64,000 bases of DNA from Cupriavidus basilensis OR16 (GTDB lineage Bacteria > Pseudomonadota > Gammaproteobacteria > Burkholderiales > Burkholderiaceae). Position 1 is the stretch's first letter, and each line of letters starts with the position of its first letter. Shown here in pieces: positions 18,671-28,686 of the stretch. Both the position numbers and the translations under genes were made by a program. The notes beneath the pieces are model-generated. The model was not told the origin of the DNA, searched no databases, and worked only from the letters and a program-made list of their open reading frames with translations. The DNA is taken from NCBI RefSeq assembly GCF_000243095.1, contig NZ_AHJE01000013.1, positions 62,001 to 126,000 of the forward strand. Direction: 5' to 3'.

Positions 18671-20985
18671 TTATGCCGTGGCCGCCGGCTCGGCCGCGCC
18701 CTTCGCGGTGGCGGCCAGGTCGATGGCTTTCTCTACGGTGACAGTGCCGAACGATGCGCCAGCGCGGTCGCGGCAACGGTTGCCGGCGGACACGCGCACG
18801 GTGCCGGCGGGCAGCGCGGCACCTGCACGCCCAGCGAGGCGAACAGGTCGGCCGACAGGCCGGCTTGCATGGCGCGGCGCGCTGCAGCGGACAGCTGCAG
18901 CGAATCGGCGCGGCGCACGATCGGGTCCGCGTGGTAGATCGGCACATCGGCGATGCGCTCGATCCCACCGGCAGCGGCGCTCACGCGGATGGCCGCGTCG
19001 GTAGCGTTGTTCAGTTGCGGCGCGACAGGCTTGGCCAGGACTTCGTCACGCACGCTCTCGGCGGTCTCGAAGTCAAAGCCAGGCACGTCCAGCAGGTTGC
19101 CCAGCACGCGCAGCACCTTCCAGCCCGGGCGCGAATCGCCCAGTGCACGGACGACGCCGTTGAAGCTTTGCGGCAGGCCTTCGCAGTTGACGAAGGTACC
19201 GGCGGTCTCGGTGAACGGGGTCACCGGCAGGATCACGTCGGCATATTGCAGCGCGGCGTCCGAGCGGAACGCGGACAGCACCACCACGGTGCCGGCCTGG
19301 GCCAGCGCGGCCAGCGCCTGGCTCGGGTTGGCGGCGTCGAACTCGGGTTCCGTGTTCAGCAGCACATAGGCGCGGCGCGGCGTGTCGAACATGGCCTGCG
19401 CATTGGCGCCGCCGTTTTGCGGCAGCGCGCCGGCGATATGGCCACCGACGGTGTTCGCCGCTTCGGTCAGGAAGCCCAGCGTAGCGCCGGTTTCCGTGGC
19501 GATCCACTGTGCCAGCGCGTGCAGCGCGGCGAACTGCGGGTGACGCACGGCCTCGTTGCCGAGGAACACGGCGCGGCGCTCGCCCGATAGCAGCGCATCG
19601 GCCACCAGCTTGGACTTGGCGTCGCCATCGAAGCCATCGGTGCCTGCCGGAGCGGCCACGCCCTTGGCGGCGGCAACGGCACGGGCCACGCCGGCCAGGG
19701 CTGCGGTCCAGCCGGACGGCGCCACGTCAAGGCGTGTGGCCAACGGCATCAGCAGGTCGTCGGCGCTGGCGCCGAGCACGGCCACGCGGGCCCCCTTCTT
19801 GCCAGCCTGGCGCAGACGCGCGGCCAGCAGCGGATGATCCTTGCGCAAGGCGGAACCGATCACCAGCACGCGTTGCAGCGTGGAGACGTCGGCGATCGGC
19901 AGGCCCAGCCACGGCGCGCCCTTGATGGCGGCCGAGAAATCGGTCTGGCGCTGGCGGAAGTCGACGTTGTCGCTGCCCAGGCCACGCACCAGCTTGCCCA
20001 GCAGGTGGAGCTCTTCCAGCGTGCTGTGCGGGCTGGCCAGCGCGGCGATCTGGTCGGCGCCATGGTCGCGCTTGATGCTCGCGAGGCCATTGGCCACGTA
20101 TTCCAGCGCGGTCTGCCAGTCGGTTTCCATCCACTCGCCACCCTGCTTGACGAGCGGCTTGGTGAGGCGGTCGGGGCTGTTCAGGCCTTCATACGAGAAG
20201 CGGTCCTTGTCGGACAGCCAGCATTCGTTGACGGCTTCGTTGTCCAGCGGCAGCACGCGCATCACGCGCTGGTTCTTGGTCTGCACCACCAGGTTCGCGC
20301 CCAGGCCATCGTGCGGCGACACCGACTTGCGGCGTGCCAGCTCCCAGGTACGTGCCGAGTAGCGGAACGGCTTGCTGGTCAGCGCGCCGACCGGGCAGAG
20401 GTCGATCATGTTGCCGGACAGCTCCGAATCCACGGTCTGGCCAACGAAGGTCGTGATCTCGGAGTGCTCGCCGCGGCCCAGCATGCCCAGCTCCATCACG
20501 CCGGCCACTTCCTGGCCAAAGCGCACGCAGCGGGTGCAGTGGATGCAGCGGCTCATCTCTTCCATCGAGATCAGCGGGCCCACGTTCTTGTGGAAGACAA
20601 CGCGCTTTTCTTCCTTGTAGCGCGATTCCGATGCGCCGTAGCCCACGGCCAGATCCTGCAGCTGGCACTCGCCGCCCTGATCGCAGATCGGGCAATCCAG
20701 CGGGTGGTTGATCAGCAGGAATTCCATCACCGACTTCTGGGCCTTGACCGCCTTCTCCGAATTGGTGAAGACCTTCATGCCAGGGGTGACCGGCGTGGCG
20801 CAGGCGGGCAGCGCCTTGGGCGCTTTCTCAACCTCAACCAGGCACATGCGGCAGTTAGCCGCGATGGACAATTTACGGTGGTAGCAGAAGTGCGGGATGT
20901 AGGTGCCCAGCTGGCGGGCGGCTTCCATCACCAGGCTGCCTTCAGCAACCTCAACCTTCTTGCCGTCGATCTCGAGTTCAACCAT
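18671..20985 (-). CDS. nuoG: NuoG, complex I iron-sulfur subunit G (frame broken near 18820)
   Basis: Peripheral-arm subunit with several Fe-S clusters in a molybdopterin-oxidoreductase-like scaffold. N-terminal [2Fe-2S] motif CYHRKLSIAANCRMC, then CDQGGECQLQD, HCTRCVRFG and the later WLSDKDRF region are present. Near 18820, after LSADLFASLGVQ, the frame changes: the annotated frame would end PRCPPAPCACPP... at 18733, whereas family-like residues AALPAGTVRVSAGN and SFGTVTVEKAIDLA continue in the next frame to TAA at 18671. The family normally has some 15-20 more residues here, so a short deletion is likely. The rest is full length, about 770 residues. Confidence 0.9.
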
Positions 20986-20997
20986 GTTCTGCCACGC

Positions 20998-22293
20998 TTA
21001 AGAGTAGGCCGGAACCATGCACTGCTTGTGTTCGACGTGATATTCGAACTCTTTCCAGTAGTGCTTGAGCATGCCGCGGACCGGCATCGCTGCCGCATCA
21101 CCGAGCGCGCAGATGGTGCGGCCCATGATGTTTTCAGCGACGTTATTGAGCAGGTCCAGATCTTCCTGGCGCCCTTCTCCGTGTTCGATACGATTCACCA
21201 TGCGATAGAGCCAGCCGGTGCCTTCGCGGCACGGCGTGCACTGCCCGCACGATTCTTCAAAGTAGAAATACGACAGACGCAGCAGCGAGCGAACCATGCA
21301 GCGCGTCTCATCCATCACGATCACCGCGCCCGAGCCCAGCATCGAGCCGGCCTTGGCGATCGAGTCATAGTCCATGTCGGACGCCATCATCATGTCGCCC
21401 GGCACCACCGGGGCGGACGAGCCGCCCGGGATCACTGCCTTGATGCGCTTGCCACCGCGCATGCCGCCGGCGAGTTCCAGCAGGGTCGCGAACGGCGTGC
21501 CCAGCGGGATCTCGTAGTTGCCGGGGCGCTCGACGTCGCCGGAGATCGAGAAGATCTTGGAGCCGCCGTTGTTCGGCTTGCCCATCTTCAGGTAGTTTTC
21601 CGGCCCGATCGACAACAGGAACGGCACCGCGGCAAACGTCTCCGTGTTGTTGATGGTGGTCGGCTTGCCGTACAGGCCAAAGCTGGCCGGGAACGGCGGC
21701 TTGAAGCGCGGCTGGCCTTTCTTGCCTTCCAGCGATTCGAGCAGCGCGGTTTCCTCGCCACAGATGTAGGCGCCGTAGCCGTGGTGGGCGTGCAGCTGGA
21801 AGTCAAAGCCCGAGCCCAGGATGTTGTCGCCCAGGAAACCGGCGGCCCGCGCCTCTTCGAGAGCTTCCTCGAAGATCTTGTATTCGTTCCAGATCTCGCC
21901 GTGGATGTAGTTGTAGCCCACGGTGATGCCCATCGCATACGCGCCGATGGCCATGCCTTCGATCAGCGAATGCGGGTTGTAGCGGATGATGTCGCGGTCC
22001 TTGAAGGTACCGGGCTCGCCCTCGTCGGTGTTGCAGACCAGGTATTTCTGGCCGGGGAACTGACGCGGCATGAAGCTCCACTTCAGGCCGGTGGGGAAAC
22101 CCGCGCCGCCACGGCCGCGCAGGCCGGAGGCCTTCACGTCCGCGATCACCTGCTCGGGCGTGATCTTTTCGGTCAGGATGCGCTTGAGCTGCTGGTAGCC
22201 ACCACGCTTGACATAGTCTTCGAGGTGCCAGTTGCTGCCGTCCAGGCCAGCCAGGATCAGCGGCTTGATATGGCGGTCGTGCAGAGAGGTCAT
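20998..22293 (-). CDS. nuoF: NuoF, complex I NADH/FMN subunit
   Basis: NADH-oxidising subunit, 431 residues. FMN/NADH motifs [16 protein letters not shown] and [17 protein letters not shown] are intact, as is the N3 cluster site [15 protein letters not shown] with its distal Cys ([13 protein letters not shown]). Start lies 1 base after nuoE's stop. Confidence 0.97.
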   Translation of the reverse strand: MTSLHDRHIKPLILAGLDGSNWHLEDYVKRGGYQQLKRILTEKITPEQVIADVKASGLRGRGGAGFPTGLKWSFMPRQFPGQKYLVCNTDEGEPGTFKDRDIIRYNPHSLIEGMAIGAYAMGITVGYNYIHGEIWNEYKIFEEALEEARAAGFLGDNILGSGFDFQLHAHHGYGAYICGEETALLESLEGKKGQPRFKPPFPASFGLYGKPTTINNTETFAAVPFLLSIGPENYLKMGKPNNGGSKIFSISGDVERPGNYEIPLGTPFATLLELAGGMRGGKRIKAVIPGGSSAPVVPGDMMMASDMDYDSIAKAGSMLGSGAVIVMDETRCMVRSLLRLSYFYFEESCGQCTPCREGTGWLYRMVNRIEHGEGRQEDLDLLNNVAENIMGRTICALGDAAAMPVRGMLKHYWKEFEYHVEHKQCMVPAYS

Positions 22294-22294
22294 G

Positions 22295-22801
22295 TTACTT
22301 ATCCCCCTTGGCTGCAGTGCTGCCGGCGGCCTTGAGCTCGTCGACGAGCGCGTCCAGCTTGGCGTCGCTCATATGGCTGCACATGCGGGTATTGTTGACG
22401 ATCATCACCGGTGCGTCGCCGCAGGCACCCATGCACTCGCCTTCCTTGAGGGTGAAGGTGCCGCACGGGGTGGTTTCGTTGTAGCCGATCCCCAGCTTTT
22501 GCTTGAGGTAGTCGCCGGCACGTTCGCCGCCGGAAAGTGCGCACGGCAGGTTGGTGCAGACGGTCAGCTTGTACTTGCCGACCGGCTTGGTGTCGTACAT
22601 GTTGTAGAAGGTTGCGACTTCCTCGACCCATACCGGCGGCATGTCGAGGTAGCTGGCAACGAACTGCATGACTTCCGGGGAGACCCAGCCCACTTCGCCC
22701 TGCGCCACGGCCAACGCCGCCATCACGGCCGACTGCTTCTGGTCAGCCGGATACTTGGCGATTGCGCGATCGATTTCCTTGAGAGCTTCTGCTGATAGCA
22801 T
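22295..22801 (-). CDS. nuoE: NuoE, complex I [2Fe-2S] subunit
   Basis: Thioredoxin-like ferredoxin carrying cluster N1a, 168 residues from ATG at 22799-22801 ([18 protein letters not shown]). Cluster ligands are [11 protein letters not shown] and [10 protein letters not shown]. An ATG nine codons upstream (22828) is possible but adds non-conserved residues. The 212 bases between this start and nuoD contain no gene and no clear terminator. Confidence 0.95.
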   Translation of the reverse strand: MLSAEALKEIDRAIAKYPADQKQSAVMAALAVAQGEVGWVSPEVMQFVASYLDMPPVWVEEVATFYNMYDTKPVGKYKLTVCTNLPCALSGGERAGDYLKQKLGIGYNETTPCGTFTLKEGECMGACGDAPVMIVNNTRMCSHMSDAKLDALVDELKAAGSTAAKGDK

Positions 22802-23013
22802 GGTCGTTGCTGTAATACGCCGTGTCATTTGCGGAGCTGCGCCGCCACATGGCGCGCATTCCGCAGGTTTGCAGCCGTCGCTGCCGTTGCAGCCCGCATG
22901 TCAAAGGCATGCTGGGCCCACCGCGGGTTTCCCGTGACCGGACACGATCTGTTGTGGGTCCGTGCCAGGGGCGCCCGGATCGTCGTCCGGGGCCGGCGGC
23001 TCTTGTTAGCTCG

Positions 23014-24267
23014 TCAGCGGTCGATTTCGCCGAAGACGATGTCCTGGGTACCGATGATCGTTACCGCGTCCGCAATCATGTGGCCCTTGGCCATTTCATC
23101 CAGTGCGGCCAGATGGGCAAAGCCCGGAGCACGGATCTTCAGCCGGTACGGCTTGTTCGCACCGTCGGAGATGGCATAGATGCCGAACTCGCCCTTCGGG
23201 TGCTCCACCGCCGCGTAGGTCTCGCCTTCGGGCACGTGAATGCCTTCGGTGAAGAGCTTGAAGTGGTGGATCAGCTCTTCCATGTTCGACTTCATGTCCA
23301 CGCGCGACGGCGGCGCAACCTTGTGGTTGTCGCTCATCACCGGGCCCGGATTGCGGCGCAGCCAGTCGATGCACTGCTTGATGATGTTGTTGGACTGGCG
23401 CATTTCTTCCACGCGCACCAGGTAACGGGAGTAGCAATCGCCGCCCACGCCCACCGGCACCTGGAAGTCCATGCGGTCATACACTTCGTAGGGCTGCTTC
23501 TTGCGCAGGTCCCACTCGATGCCGGAGCCGCGCAGCATCGGGCCGGTAAAGCCCATCTGCAGCGCGCGCTCGGGGCTCACCACGCCGATGCCGACCAGGC
23601 GTTGCTTCCAGATCCGGTTGTCCGTCAGCAGCGTCTCGTACTCGTCGACGTACTTCGGGAAGCGGTTGGTGAAGTCCTCGATGAAGTCCAGCAGCGAGCC
23701 CGAACGCGCTTCGTTCATGGCCTTGATGGCACGCTCGTTATGGATCTTCGACGCCTTGTATTGCGGCATCGTGTCCGGCAGGTCGCGGTACACGCCACCC
23801 GGGCGGTAGTAGGCCGCGTGCATGCGCGCGCCCGACACCGCCTCGTACATGTCGAACATGTCTTCGCGTTCGCGGAAGGCGTACAGGAACACCGCCATCG
23901 CGCCCACGTCGAGCGCGTGCGAGCCGATCCACATCAGGTGGTTCAGCAAGCGCGTGATTTCGTCGAACATCACCCGGATATACTGCGCACGGATCGGCAC
24001 TTCGAGACCCAGCATCTTCTCGATGGCCATCACGTAGGCATGCTCGTTGACCATCATCGACACGTAGTCGAGGCGGTCCATGTACGGCACGCTCTGGATC
24101 CAGGTCTTCTGCTCGGCCAGCTTTTCGGTGGCACGGTGCAGCAGGCCGATGTGCGGGTCGGCGCGCTGGATGACTTCGCCGTCCAGCTCCAGCACAAGGC
24201 GCAGCACGCCGTGTGCCGCGGGGTGCTGCGGGCCGAAGTTAAGGGTGTAATTCTTGATGTCTGCCAT
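23014..24267 (-). CDS. nuoD: NuoD, complex I 49-kDa-type subunit
   Basis: Quinone-reaction subunit, 417 residues, related to [NiFe]-hydrogenase large subunit. N-terminal [22 protein letters not shown] with the His loop that contacts quinone, [14 protein letters not shown], and C-terminal [38 protein letters not shown] are all present. Gap to nuoC is 9 bases. Confidence 0.97.
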   Translation of the reverse strand: MADIKNYTLNFGPQHPAAHGVLRLVLELDGEVIQRADPHIGLLHRATEKLAEQKTWIQSVPYMDRLDYVSMMVNEHAYVMAIEKMLGLEVPIRAQYIRVMFDEITRLLNHLMWIGSHALDVGAMAVFLYAFREREDMFDMYEAVSGARMHAAYYRPGGVYRDLPDTMPQYKASKIHNERAIKAMNEARSGSLLDFIEDFTNRFPKYVDEYETLLTDNRIWKQRLVGIGVVSPERALQMGFTGPMLRGSGIEWDLRKKQPYEVYDRMDFQVPVGVGGDCYSRYLVRVEEMRQSNNIIKQCIDWLRRNPGPVMSDNHKVAPPSRVDMKSNMEELIHHFKLFTEGIHVPEGETYAAVEHPKGEFGIYAISDGANKPYRLKIRAPGFAHLAALDEMAKGHMIADAVTIIGTQDIVFGEIDR

Positions 24268-24276
24268 TGCGCGTTC

Positions 24277-24876
24277 TCAGTGCTGCAAGCCGCCGTAATT
24301 CTCTTCGCGGATCACGCGGGGCGTGACCTCGCGCGGCTCGATCGTGACGGGCTGATAGATCACCCGCTTTTGCTCGGGGTCGTAGCGCATCTCGACATAG
24401 CCCGAGACCGGGAAATCCTTGCGGAACGGGTGGCCGACAAAACCATAGTCGGTCAGCAGGCGGCGCAAGTCGTTGTGGCCTTCGAACACGATGCCGTAGA
24501 AGTCGAACGCTTCGCGCTCGAACCAGTTCGCCGAGTTCCAGACGTCGTTCAGCGAAGGCACCACGGGCACGTCGTCGTCAGGCGCGAACACGCGCATGCG
24601 CAGGCGCCAGTTGTGCTTGATCGAGATCAGGTGCGTCACGGCCGCGAAACGGGGACCATCCCAGGCGCCGTCGCCATAGGTGGAATAATCGACGCCGCAC
24701 ACATCGAGCAGTTGCTCAAAATGCAGCGCGGGATCGTCGCGCAGCATCAGCGCCGTTTCCAGGGAATCTTCGGCCTTGACGATAAGGGTAATCTCGCCTA
24801 GCGCCTCTACCAGTTTCTGGATACGCTTGCCCAGTACCTTTTCGAGCGCGGCCTTCAGAGTATCGAGGTTCGACAT
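24277..24876 (-). CDS. nuoC: NuoC, complex I 30-kDa-type subunit
   Basis: Peripheral-arm scaffold subunit, 199 residues, separate from NuoD as in most bacteria outside the enterics. Contains [39 protein letters not shown], the family signature. nuoB ends one base before its start (24876/24878). Confidence 0.96.
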   Translation of the reverse strand: MSNLDTLKAALEKVLGKRIQKLVEALGEITLIVKAEDSLETALMLRDDPALHFEQLLDVCGVDYSTYGDGAWDGPRFAAVTHLISIKHNWRLRMRVFAPDDDVPVVPSLNDVWNSANWFEREAFDFYGIVFEGHNDLRRLLTDYGFVGHPFRKDFPVSGYVEMRYDPEQKRVIYQPVTIEPREVTPRVIREENYGGLQH

Positions 24877-24877
24877 G

Positions 24878-25360
24878 TCAGCCCTTGCGCGCGATGGTGT
24901 TGGTGCGACGGATCTTGTTCTGCAGCTGGATGATGCCGTAGATCAGCGCTTCCGCCGTCGGGGGGCAGCCAGGCACATAGATATCCACCGGCACGATCCG
25001 ATCGCAACCACGCACCACTGAATACGAGTAGTGATAGTAGCCACCGCCATTCGCGCAGGAACCCATCGAGATCACCCAACGCGGCTCTGCCATCTGGTCA
25101 TAGACCTTGCGCAGCGCGGGGGCCATCTTGTTGCACAGCGTGCCGGCCACGATCATCACGTCGGACTGGCGCGGCGACGGGCGGAAAATCACGCCGAAGC
25201 GGTCCATGTCGTAGCGCGCGGCGCCAGCATGCATCATTTCCACAGCGCAGCACGCCAGGCCAAACGTCATCGGCCAGAGCGACCCGGTGCGGGTCCAGTT
25301 GATCAGCTTGTCAGCGGTAGTCGTGACGAAGCCTTCATTGAGAACGCCTTCGATTGCCAT
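24878..25360 (-). CDS. nuoB: NuoB, complex I N2-cluster subunit
   Basis: Holds the terminal [4Fe-4S] cluster N2 that reduces quinone, 160 residues. Ligands: the adjacent pair in [12 protein letters not shown], Cys in GTLCNKMAP region context ([16 protein letters not shown]) and [15 protein letters not shown]. Fully conserved; starts 6 bases after nuoA stops. Confidence 0.97.
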   Translation of the reverse strand: MAIEGVLNEGFVTTTADKLINWTRTGSLWPMTFGLACCAVEMMHAGAARYDMDRFGVIFRPSPRQSDVMIVAGTLCNKMAPALRKVYDQMAEPRWVISMGSCANGGGYYHYSYSVVRGCDRIVPVDIYVPGCPPTAEALIYGIIQLQNKIRRTNTIARKG

Positions 25361-25366
25361 ATCACA

Positions 25367-25726
25367 TCACTCCCAATCGAGCGCGCCCTTTTTCCAGATG
25401 TAGACGAAGCCCACGATGAATTCCAGCAGAAACACGCCCATGGCGAAGAAACCCGGCCAGCCGATATCCCGCAGGGCTACGCCCCAGGGAAACAGGAAGG
25501 CGGTTTCGAGATCGAACAGGATAAAAAGAATAGCGATGAGGTAATAGCGCACGTCGAACTTCATGCGCGCGTCCTCGAACGCTTCGAAGCCGCACTCGTA
25601 CGGAGAGAGCTTCGCGGGATCAGGTTTGTTTGGACCGAGAATTCGGCCGATCGACATCAGTGCAATGCCGAGCACGACACCGAAGATGATGAAGATGAGG
25701 ACGGGGAAGTAGGCTTCGAGATTCAA
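25367..25726 (-). CDS. nuoA: NuoA, complex I subunit A (TTG start)
   Basis: Three-helix membrane subunit heading the nuo operon. I take TTG at 25724-25726, giving [19 protein letters not shown] and exactly 119 residues, the common length; longer in-frame starts up to 25804 add residues unlike the family. Loop motif [24 protein letters not shown] includes the conserved Cys of the quinone-channel loop. Ends GALDWE. Confidence 0.93.
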   Translation of the reverse strand: MNLEAYFPVLIFIIFGVVLGIALMSIGRILGPNKPDPAKLSPYECGFEAFEDARMKFDVRYYLIAILFILFDLETAFLFPWGVALRDIGWPGFFAMGVFLLEFIVGFVYIWKKGALDWE

Positions 25727-25888
25727 GGTACGGCCAGCCTTATCTGGAATGTTGTCAACAGCACCAGCGGTAAGCGGCGTCCTGTTGCCCACCCCAAGCG
25801 CCATTCCGTAGAAATTACGACGCCGCCTTGCGGACTGGCCGGGGTACTACCCGGGATGGATTCCGGATGGTACCCCGATCAAGTTGTT

Positions 25889-25973
25889 TGGTGCCGACGG
25901 CGAGACTCGAACTCGCACAGCTTTCGCCACTACCCCCTCAAGATAGCGTGTCTACCAATTTCACCACGTCGGC
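25889..25973 (-). tRNA. tRNA-Leu (anticodon GAG)
   Basis: Minus strand GCCGACG...CGTCGGC acceptor stem followed by encoded ACCA. D-arm GGTGAAATTGGTAGACAC, anticodon stem CTATC/GGTAG around loop TTGAGGG with anticodon GAG, long variable arm TGGCGAAAGCTG typical of leucine tRNAs, T-arm GCGAG-TTCGAGT-CTCGC. 85 bases with CCA. Located between secG and nuoA. Confidence 0.96.
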
Positions 25974-26182
25974 TGGGGGAGAAACAATATTGCCTCGCGC
26001 CGGGCTTTTTCAGGGCCCAGGGTTTTTACACCCTTCGGAACTCTGGCTGGGATACTACCCTATCCTGGCTGGAGCCCCGTCGCTGGGGGATCGTTTCAAG
26101 CCTTGTATTCTAACCTACGATTCTCGTTTTGTTCAATGCACAACTGCAAAAATCTTCAAGAATCAGACACAAGGCTCGTTGA
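25974..26182. other. Spacer between tRNA-Leu and secG
   Basis: About 210 bases without a gene. Lower GC than the surroundings near 26100-26180. A possible long-range inverted pair AGCCTTGT (26100-26107) / ACAAGGCT (26170-26177) brackets the secG-proximal half. I see no convincing promoter or terminator. Confidence 0.4.
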
Positions 26183-26551
26183 TTATTTCGGTACTGCAGG
26201 AACAGACGGATTCGAGGCCGCAGCAGCCGCTGCAGCAGCCGGCGCGGAAGCACCCGCCACGACCGGCGCCACCGCGGGCGCGGAGCCCATCACGCCCAGC
26301 GAAGCTGCCGGCCGATAGTTGCCCATCAGCGTCAGGCTCAGCGTGCAGATGAAGAACAGCGTCGCCAGCACGGCGGTGGTACGCGACAGGAAGTTGGCCG
26401 AGCCAGTGGCGCCGAACAGGCTACCCGAGGCCCCCGAGCCGAACGCCGCGCCGACATCGGCGCCCTTGCCGTGCTGCAGCAGCACCAGGCCAATCACGCC
26501 AAGCGCGGACAGTACCTGCGCCACTACCAACAAAGTTTTGAAAATTGCCAT
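26183..26551 (-). CDS. secG: SecG, preprotein translocase subunit
   Basis: Two-helix membrane protein of SecYEG, 122 residues: MAIFKTLLVVAQVLSALGVIGLVLLQ, the glycine-rich KGADVGAAFGSGASGSLFGATGS loop, then TTAVLATLFFICTLSLTLMG. The Ala-rich tail is typical of this lineage. Next to tpiA, the usual arrangement. Confidence 0.95.
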   Translation of the reverse strand: MAIFKTLLVVAQVLSALGVIGLVLLQHGKGADVGAAFGSGASGSLFGATGSANFLSRTTAVLATLFFICTLSLTLMGNYRPAASLGVMGSAPAVAPVVAGASAPAAAAAAAASNPSVPAVPK

Positions 26552-26597
26552 TTGGTTCGATTCGCTTGCCTGATCAGACCCTATGTGCGGCCGGCAT

Positions 26598-27335
26598 TCA
26601 GGCGTTGCCGATCGCGAGGAAATCGTCCGACTTCAACGCGGCGCCTCCGATGAGGCCCCCGTCGATGTCGGGCATGGAAAATAGTTCTGCCGCGTTGTCC
26701 GGCTTGACGCTGCCGCCATACAACATGGCCATGCGAGCCGCCACGCCCGCGTCGCGCGCCGCCACTTGGGCGCGCAGGAAAGCGTGCACGGCCTGGGCCT
26801 GCTCGCTGCTGGCGGTCTTGCCCGTGCCGATCGCCCACACCGGCTCATAAGCCAGCACAATGCGCCCGAGCTGCTCGAGCGACAGGGTCTCGAGCACGAC
26901 GCCGAGCTGACGGCCAACCACGGCCTCGGTCTCGCCTGCCTCGCGCTGCGCCAGGGTCTCGCCCACGCACACCACCGGCACAATGCCGAACTCCAGCGCA
27001 CGCAGCGCCTTGGCCGCTACCGTGGCATCGCTCTCCGCGTGGTAGCTGCGGCGCTCCGAATGCCCCACCAGGGCGTACGACACACCGAATTCAGCCAGCA
27101 TGGAGGCCGCCACTTCACCCGTGAAAGCACCACGCGCCTCGGCGGACACGTCCTGCGCCCCCCAGGCCACCGCGGAGCCTGCCAGCAAGGCCTGGCACTG
27201 CGCAAGATACGGGAACGGCGCGCATACCGCCAGGCGCGCGCTAGCGGGCGCCGCCTTGATCGCTTCCAGCAAGGCCACATTGGCAGCCAGGCTGCCATGC
27301 ATCTTCCAGTTGCCGATAACGAGCTTTTGTCTCAC
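26598..27335 (-). CDS. tpiA: Triosephosphate isomerase
   Basis: Interconverts dihydroxyacetone phosphate and glyceraldehyde 3-phosphate. 245 residues: substrate Lys in GNWKMHGS, electrophile His in VGHSERR, catalytic Glu in [16 protein letters not shown], phosphate loop [10 protein letters not shown] and [10 protein letters not shown]. Full length, normal. Confidence 0.97.
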   Translation of the reverse strand: MRQKLVIGNWKMHGSLAANVALLEAIKAAPASARLAVCAPFPYLAQCQALLAGSAVAWGAQDVSAEARGAFTGEVAASMLAEFGVSYALVGHSERRSYHAESDATVAAKALRALEFGIVPVVCVGETLAQREAGETEAVVGRQLGVVLETLSLEQLGRIVLAYEPVWAIGTGKTASSEQAQAVHAFLRAQVAARDAGVAARMAMLYGGSVKPDNAAELFSMPDIDGGLIGGAALKSDDFLAIGNA

Positions 27336-27461
27336 AGGGCGCCCCTCTCAATCAAACCGGCTATTGTAGCGCGGGCCAGGGCCCTACGCCACCGAACGAC
27401 CCCGAAATCGGCCGGGGCCTGGGCCCCTGCCGCGCCTGGCTATCAGGCAGCCGCCCGCTCG

Positions 27462-28466
27462 TTACCAGGTCAGGACGATTTTGCCAATGTGCTCGCTGGA
27501 CTCCATCAGGCGATGCGCATCGGCGGCCTGGGCGGCCGGGAAGGTCTGGTGTATCACCGGCTTGATCTTGCCGGCGGCCAGCAGCGGCCACACGTGCTGG
27601 TGCAGCGCCTGCGCGATCTCGCCCTTGAACGACACCGGCCGGGGACGCAGCGTGGAGCCGGTCACGGTAATGCGGCGGCGCAGGATGTCGCCAAGCGGGA
27701 TCTCGGCCTTGGCGCCGCCCAGCAGCGCGATGAGCACAATGCGGCCATCGTCGGCGACGCAGGACAGCTCGCGCGCCAGGTACGGGCCGGCCACCATGTC
27801 GAGGATGACATCGGCGCCACGGCCGCCGGTCAGGGCCTTGACTTCGGCGACGAAGTCCTCGGTCTTGTAGTTGATGGCGCGGTCGGCGCCGAGCTCCTCG
27901 CAGGCACGGCACTTGTCGGCGCTGCCGGCGGTCACGAAGACCTTGTGGCCCAGGGCCTTGGCGATCTGGATGGCGGTTGTACCGATGCCACTCGAGCCCC
28001 CCTGGATCAGCAGGGTCTCGTCCTTGCCCAGAGGGCCGCGGCCCAGGTAGCCGCGATCGAACACGTTGCTCCACACCGTGAAGAACGTCTCCGGCAGTGC
28101 CGCCGCCTCGATATCCGACAGGCCCGCCGGCACCGGCAGGCACTGCGCCGCGGGCGCCACGCACAGCTCGGCGTAACCACCGCCCTGCACCAGCGCGCAG
28201 ACGCGATCGCCCAGCTTCAGGCCGAAGCGGTTGTCGGCGTGCGCCAGGTCGCCGCCGGCCACCACGCCGGCCACTTCCAGGCCCGGCAGGTCGGACGCGC
28301 CGGGCGGCACCGGGTAGTTGCCGGTGCGCTGGAATACATCGGGACGGTTGATGCCGGCCGCGGTCACGCGGATCAGGATCTCGCCGGCCTTGGGCACGGG
28401 GTCGGGGCGTTGCGCCAGTTGCAGGACTTCGGGGGCGCCGTACTCGCGGATTTCGATGGCTTGCAT
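27462..28466 (-). CDS. NAD(P)H:quinone oxidoreductase, zeta-crystallin/PIG3-like
   Basis: Zinc-free medium-chain reductase, 334 residues, starting MQAIEIREYGAPEVLQLAQ. GroES-like N-terminal domain with GINRPDVFQRTGNYPVPPGASDLPGLEVAG, then the Rossmann motif GGSSGIGTTAIQIAKALGHKV for NADPH, and LIALLGGAKAEIPLGDILRRRITVTGSTLRPR near the end. Likely reduces quinones or enones. Monocistronic by appearance, with a terminator-like hairpin upstream (28618-28649) dividing it from pnp. Confidence 0.9.
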   Translation of the reverse strand: MQAIEIREYGAPEVLQLAQRPDPVPKAGEILIRVTAAGINRPDVFQRTGNYPVPPGASDLPGLEVAGVVAGGDLAHADNRFGLKLGDRVCALVQGGGYAELCVAPAAQCLPVPAGLSDIEAAALPETFFTVWSNVFDRGYLGRGPLGKDETLLIQGGSSGIGTTAIQIAKALGHKVFVTAGSADKCRACEELGADRAINYKTEDFVAEVKALTGGRGADVILDMVAGPYLARELSCVADDGRIVLIALLGGAKAEIPLGDILRRRITVTGSTLRPRPVSFKGEIAQALHQHVWPLLAAGKIKPVIHQTFPAAQAADAHRLMESSEHIGKIVLTW

Positions 28467-28491
28467 TGCTGCTCCTTGCTTTGGATGCTCT

Positions 28492-28538
28492 GGGTGCGTT
28501 GGTGCGTTTGGTGTGCCTTGGGTGCCTTGGGTGCGCTA
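28492..28538. repeat. Low-complexity GGTGC/TTG repeats
   Basis: A run of imperfect GGTGCGTT / GGTGCCTT units in the leader upstream of the quinone oxidoreductase start. Period is irregular (9-10 bases). Confidence 0.5.
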
Positions 28539-28617
28539 CGTACTTTGCGCATGCGGCGGGCCGGACAGCTGGCCGAAAAGCCGGGCTCTATCAGGCGGGA
28601 CTGGCGGCAGTGTAAAC

Positions 28618-28649
28618 AAAAAGCGGCTGGACATCGCCAGCCGCTTTTT
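28618..28649. terminator. Bidirectional terminator downstream of pnp
   Basis: AAAAAGCGGCTGG-ACATCG-CCAGCCGCTTTTT: 13-bp perfect stem flanked by A- and T-runs on both strands. Ends the minus-strand pnp message. A second inverted repeat, TACGGTACC-ACC-GGTACCGTA (28660-28680), lies between it and the pnp stop. Confidence 0.9.
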
Positions 28650-28686
28650 CTGCTACGGGTACGGTACCACCGGTACCGTAAAACGC

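Noticed and set aside
19834..22335. 833-codon plus-strand frame
   Set aside because: Antisense shadow of nuoG and nuoF; residues are biased to Arg/His/Ala and show no domain.
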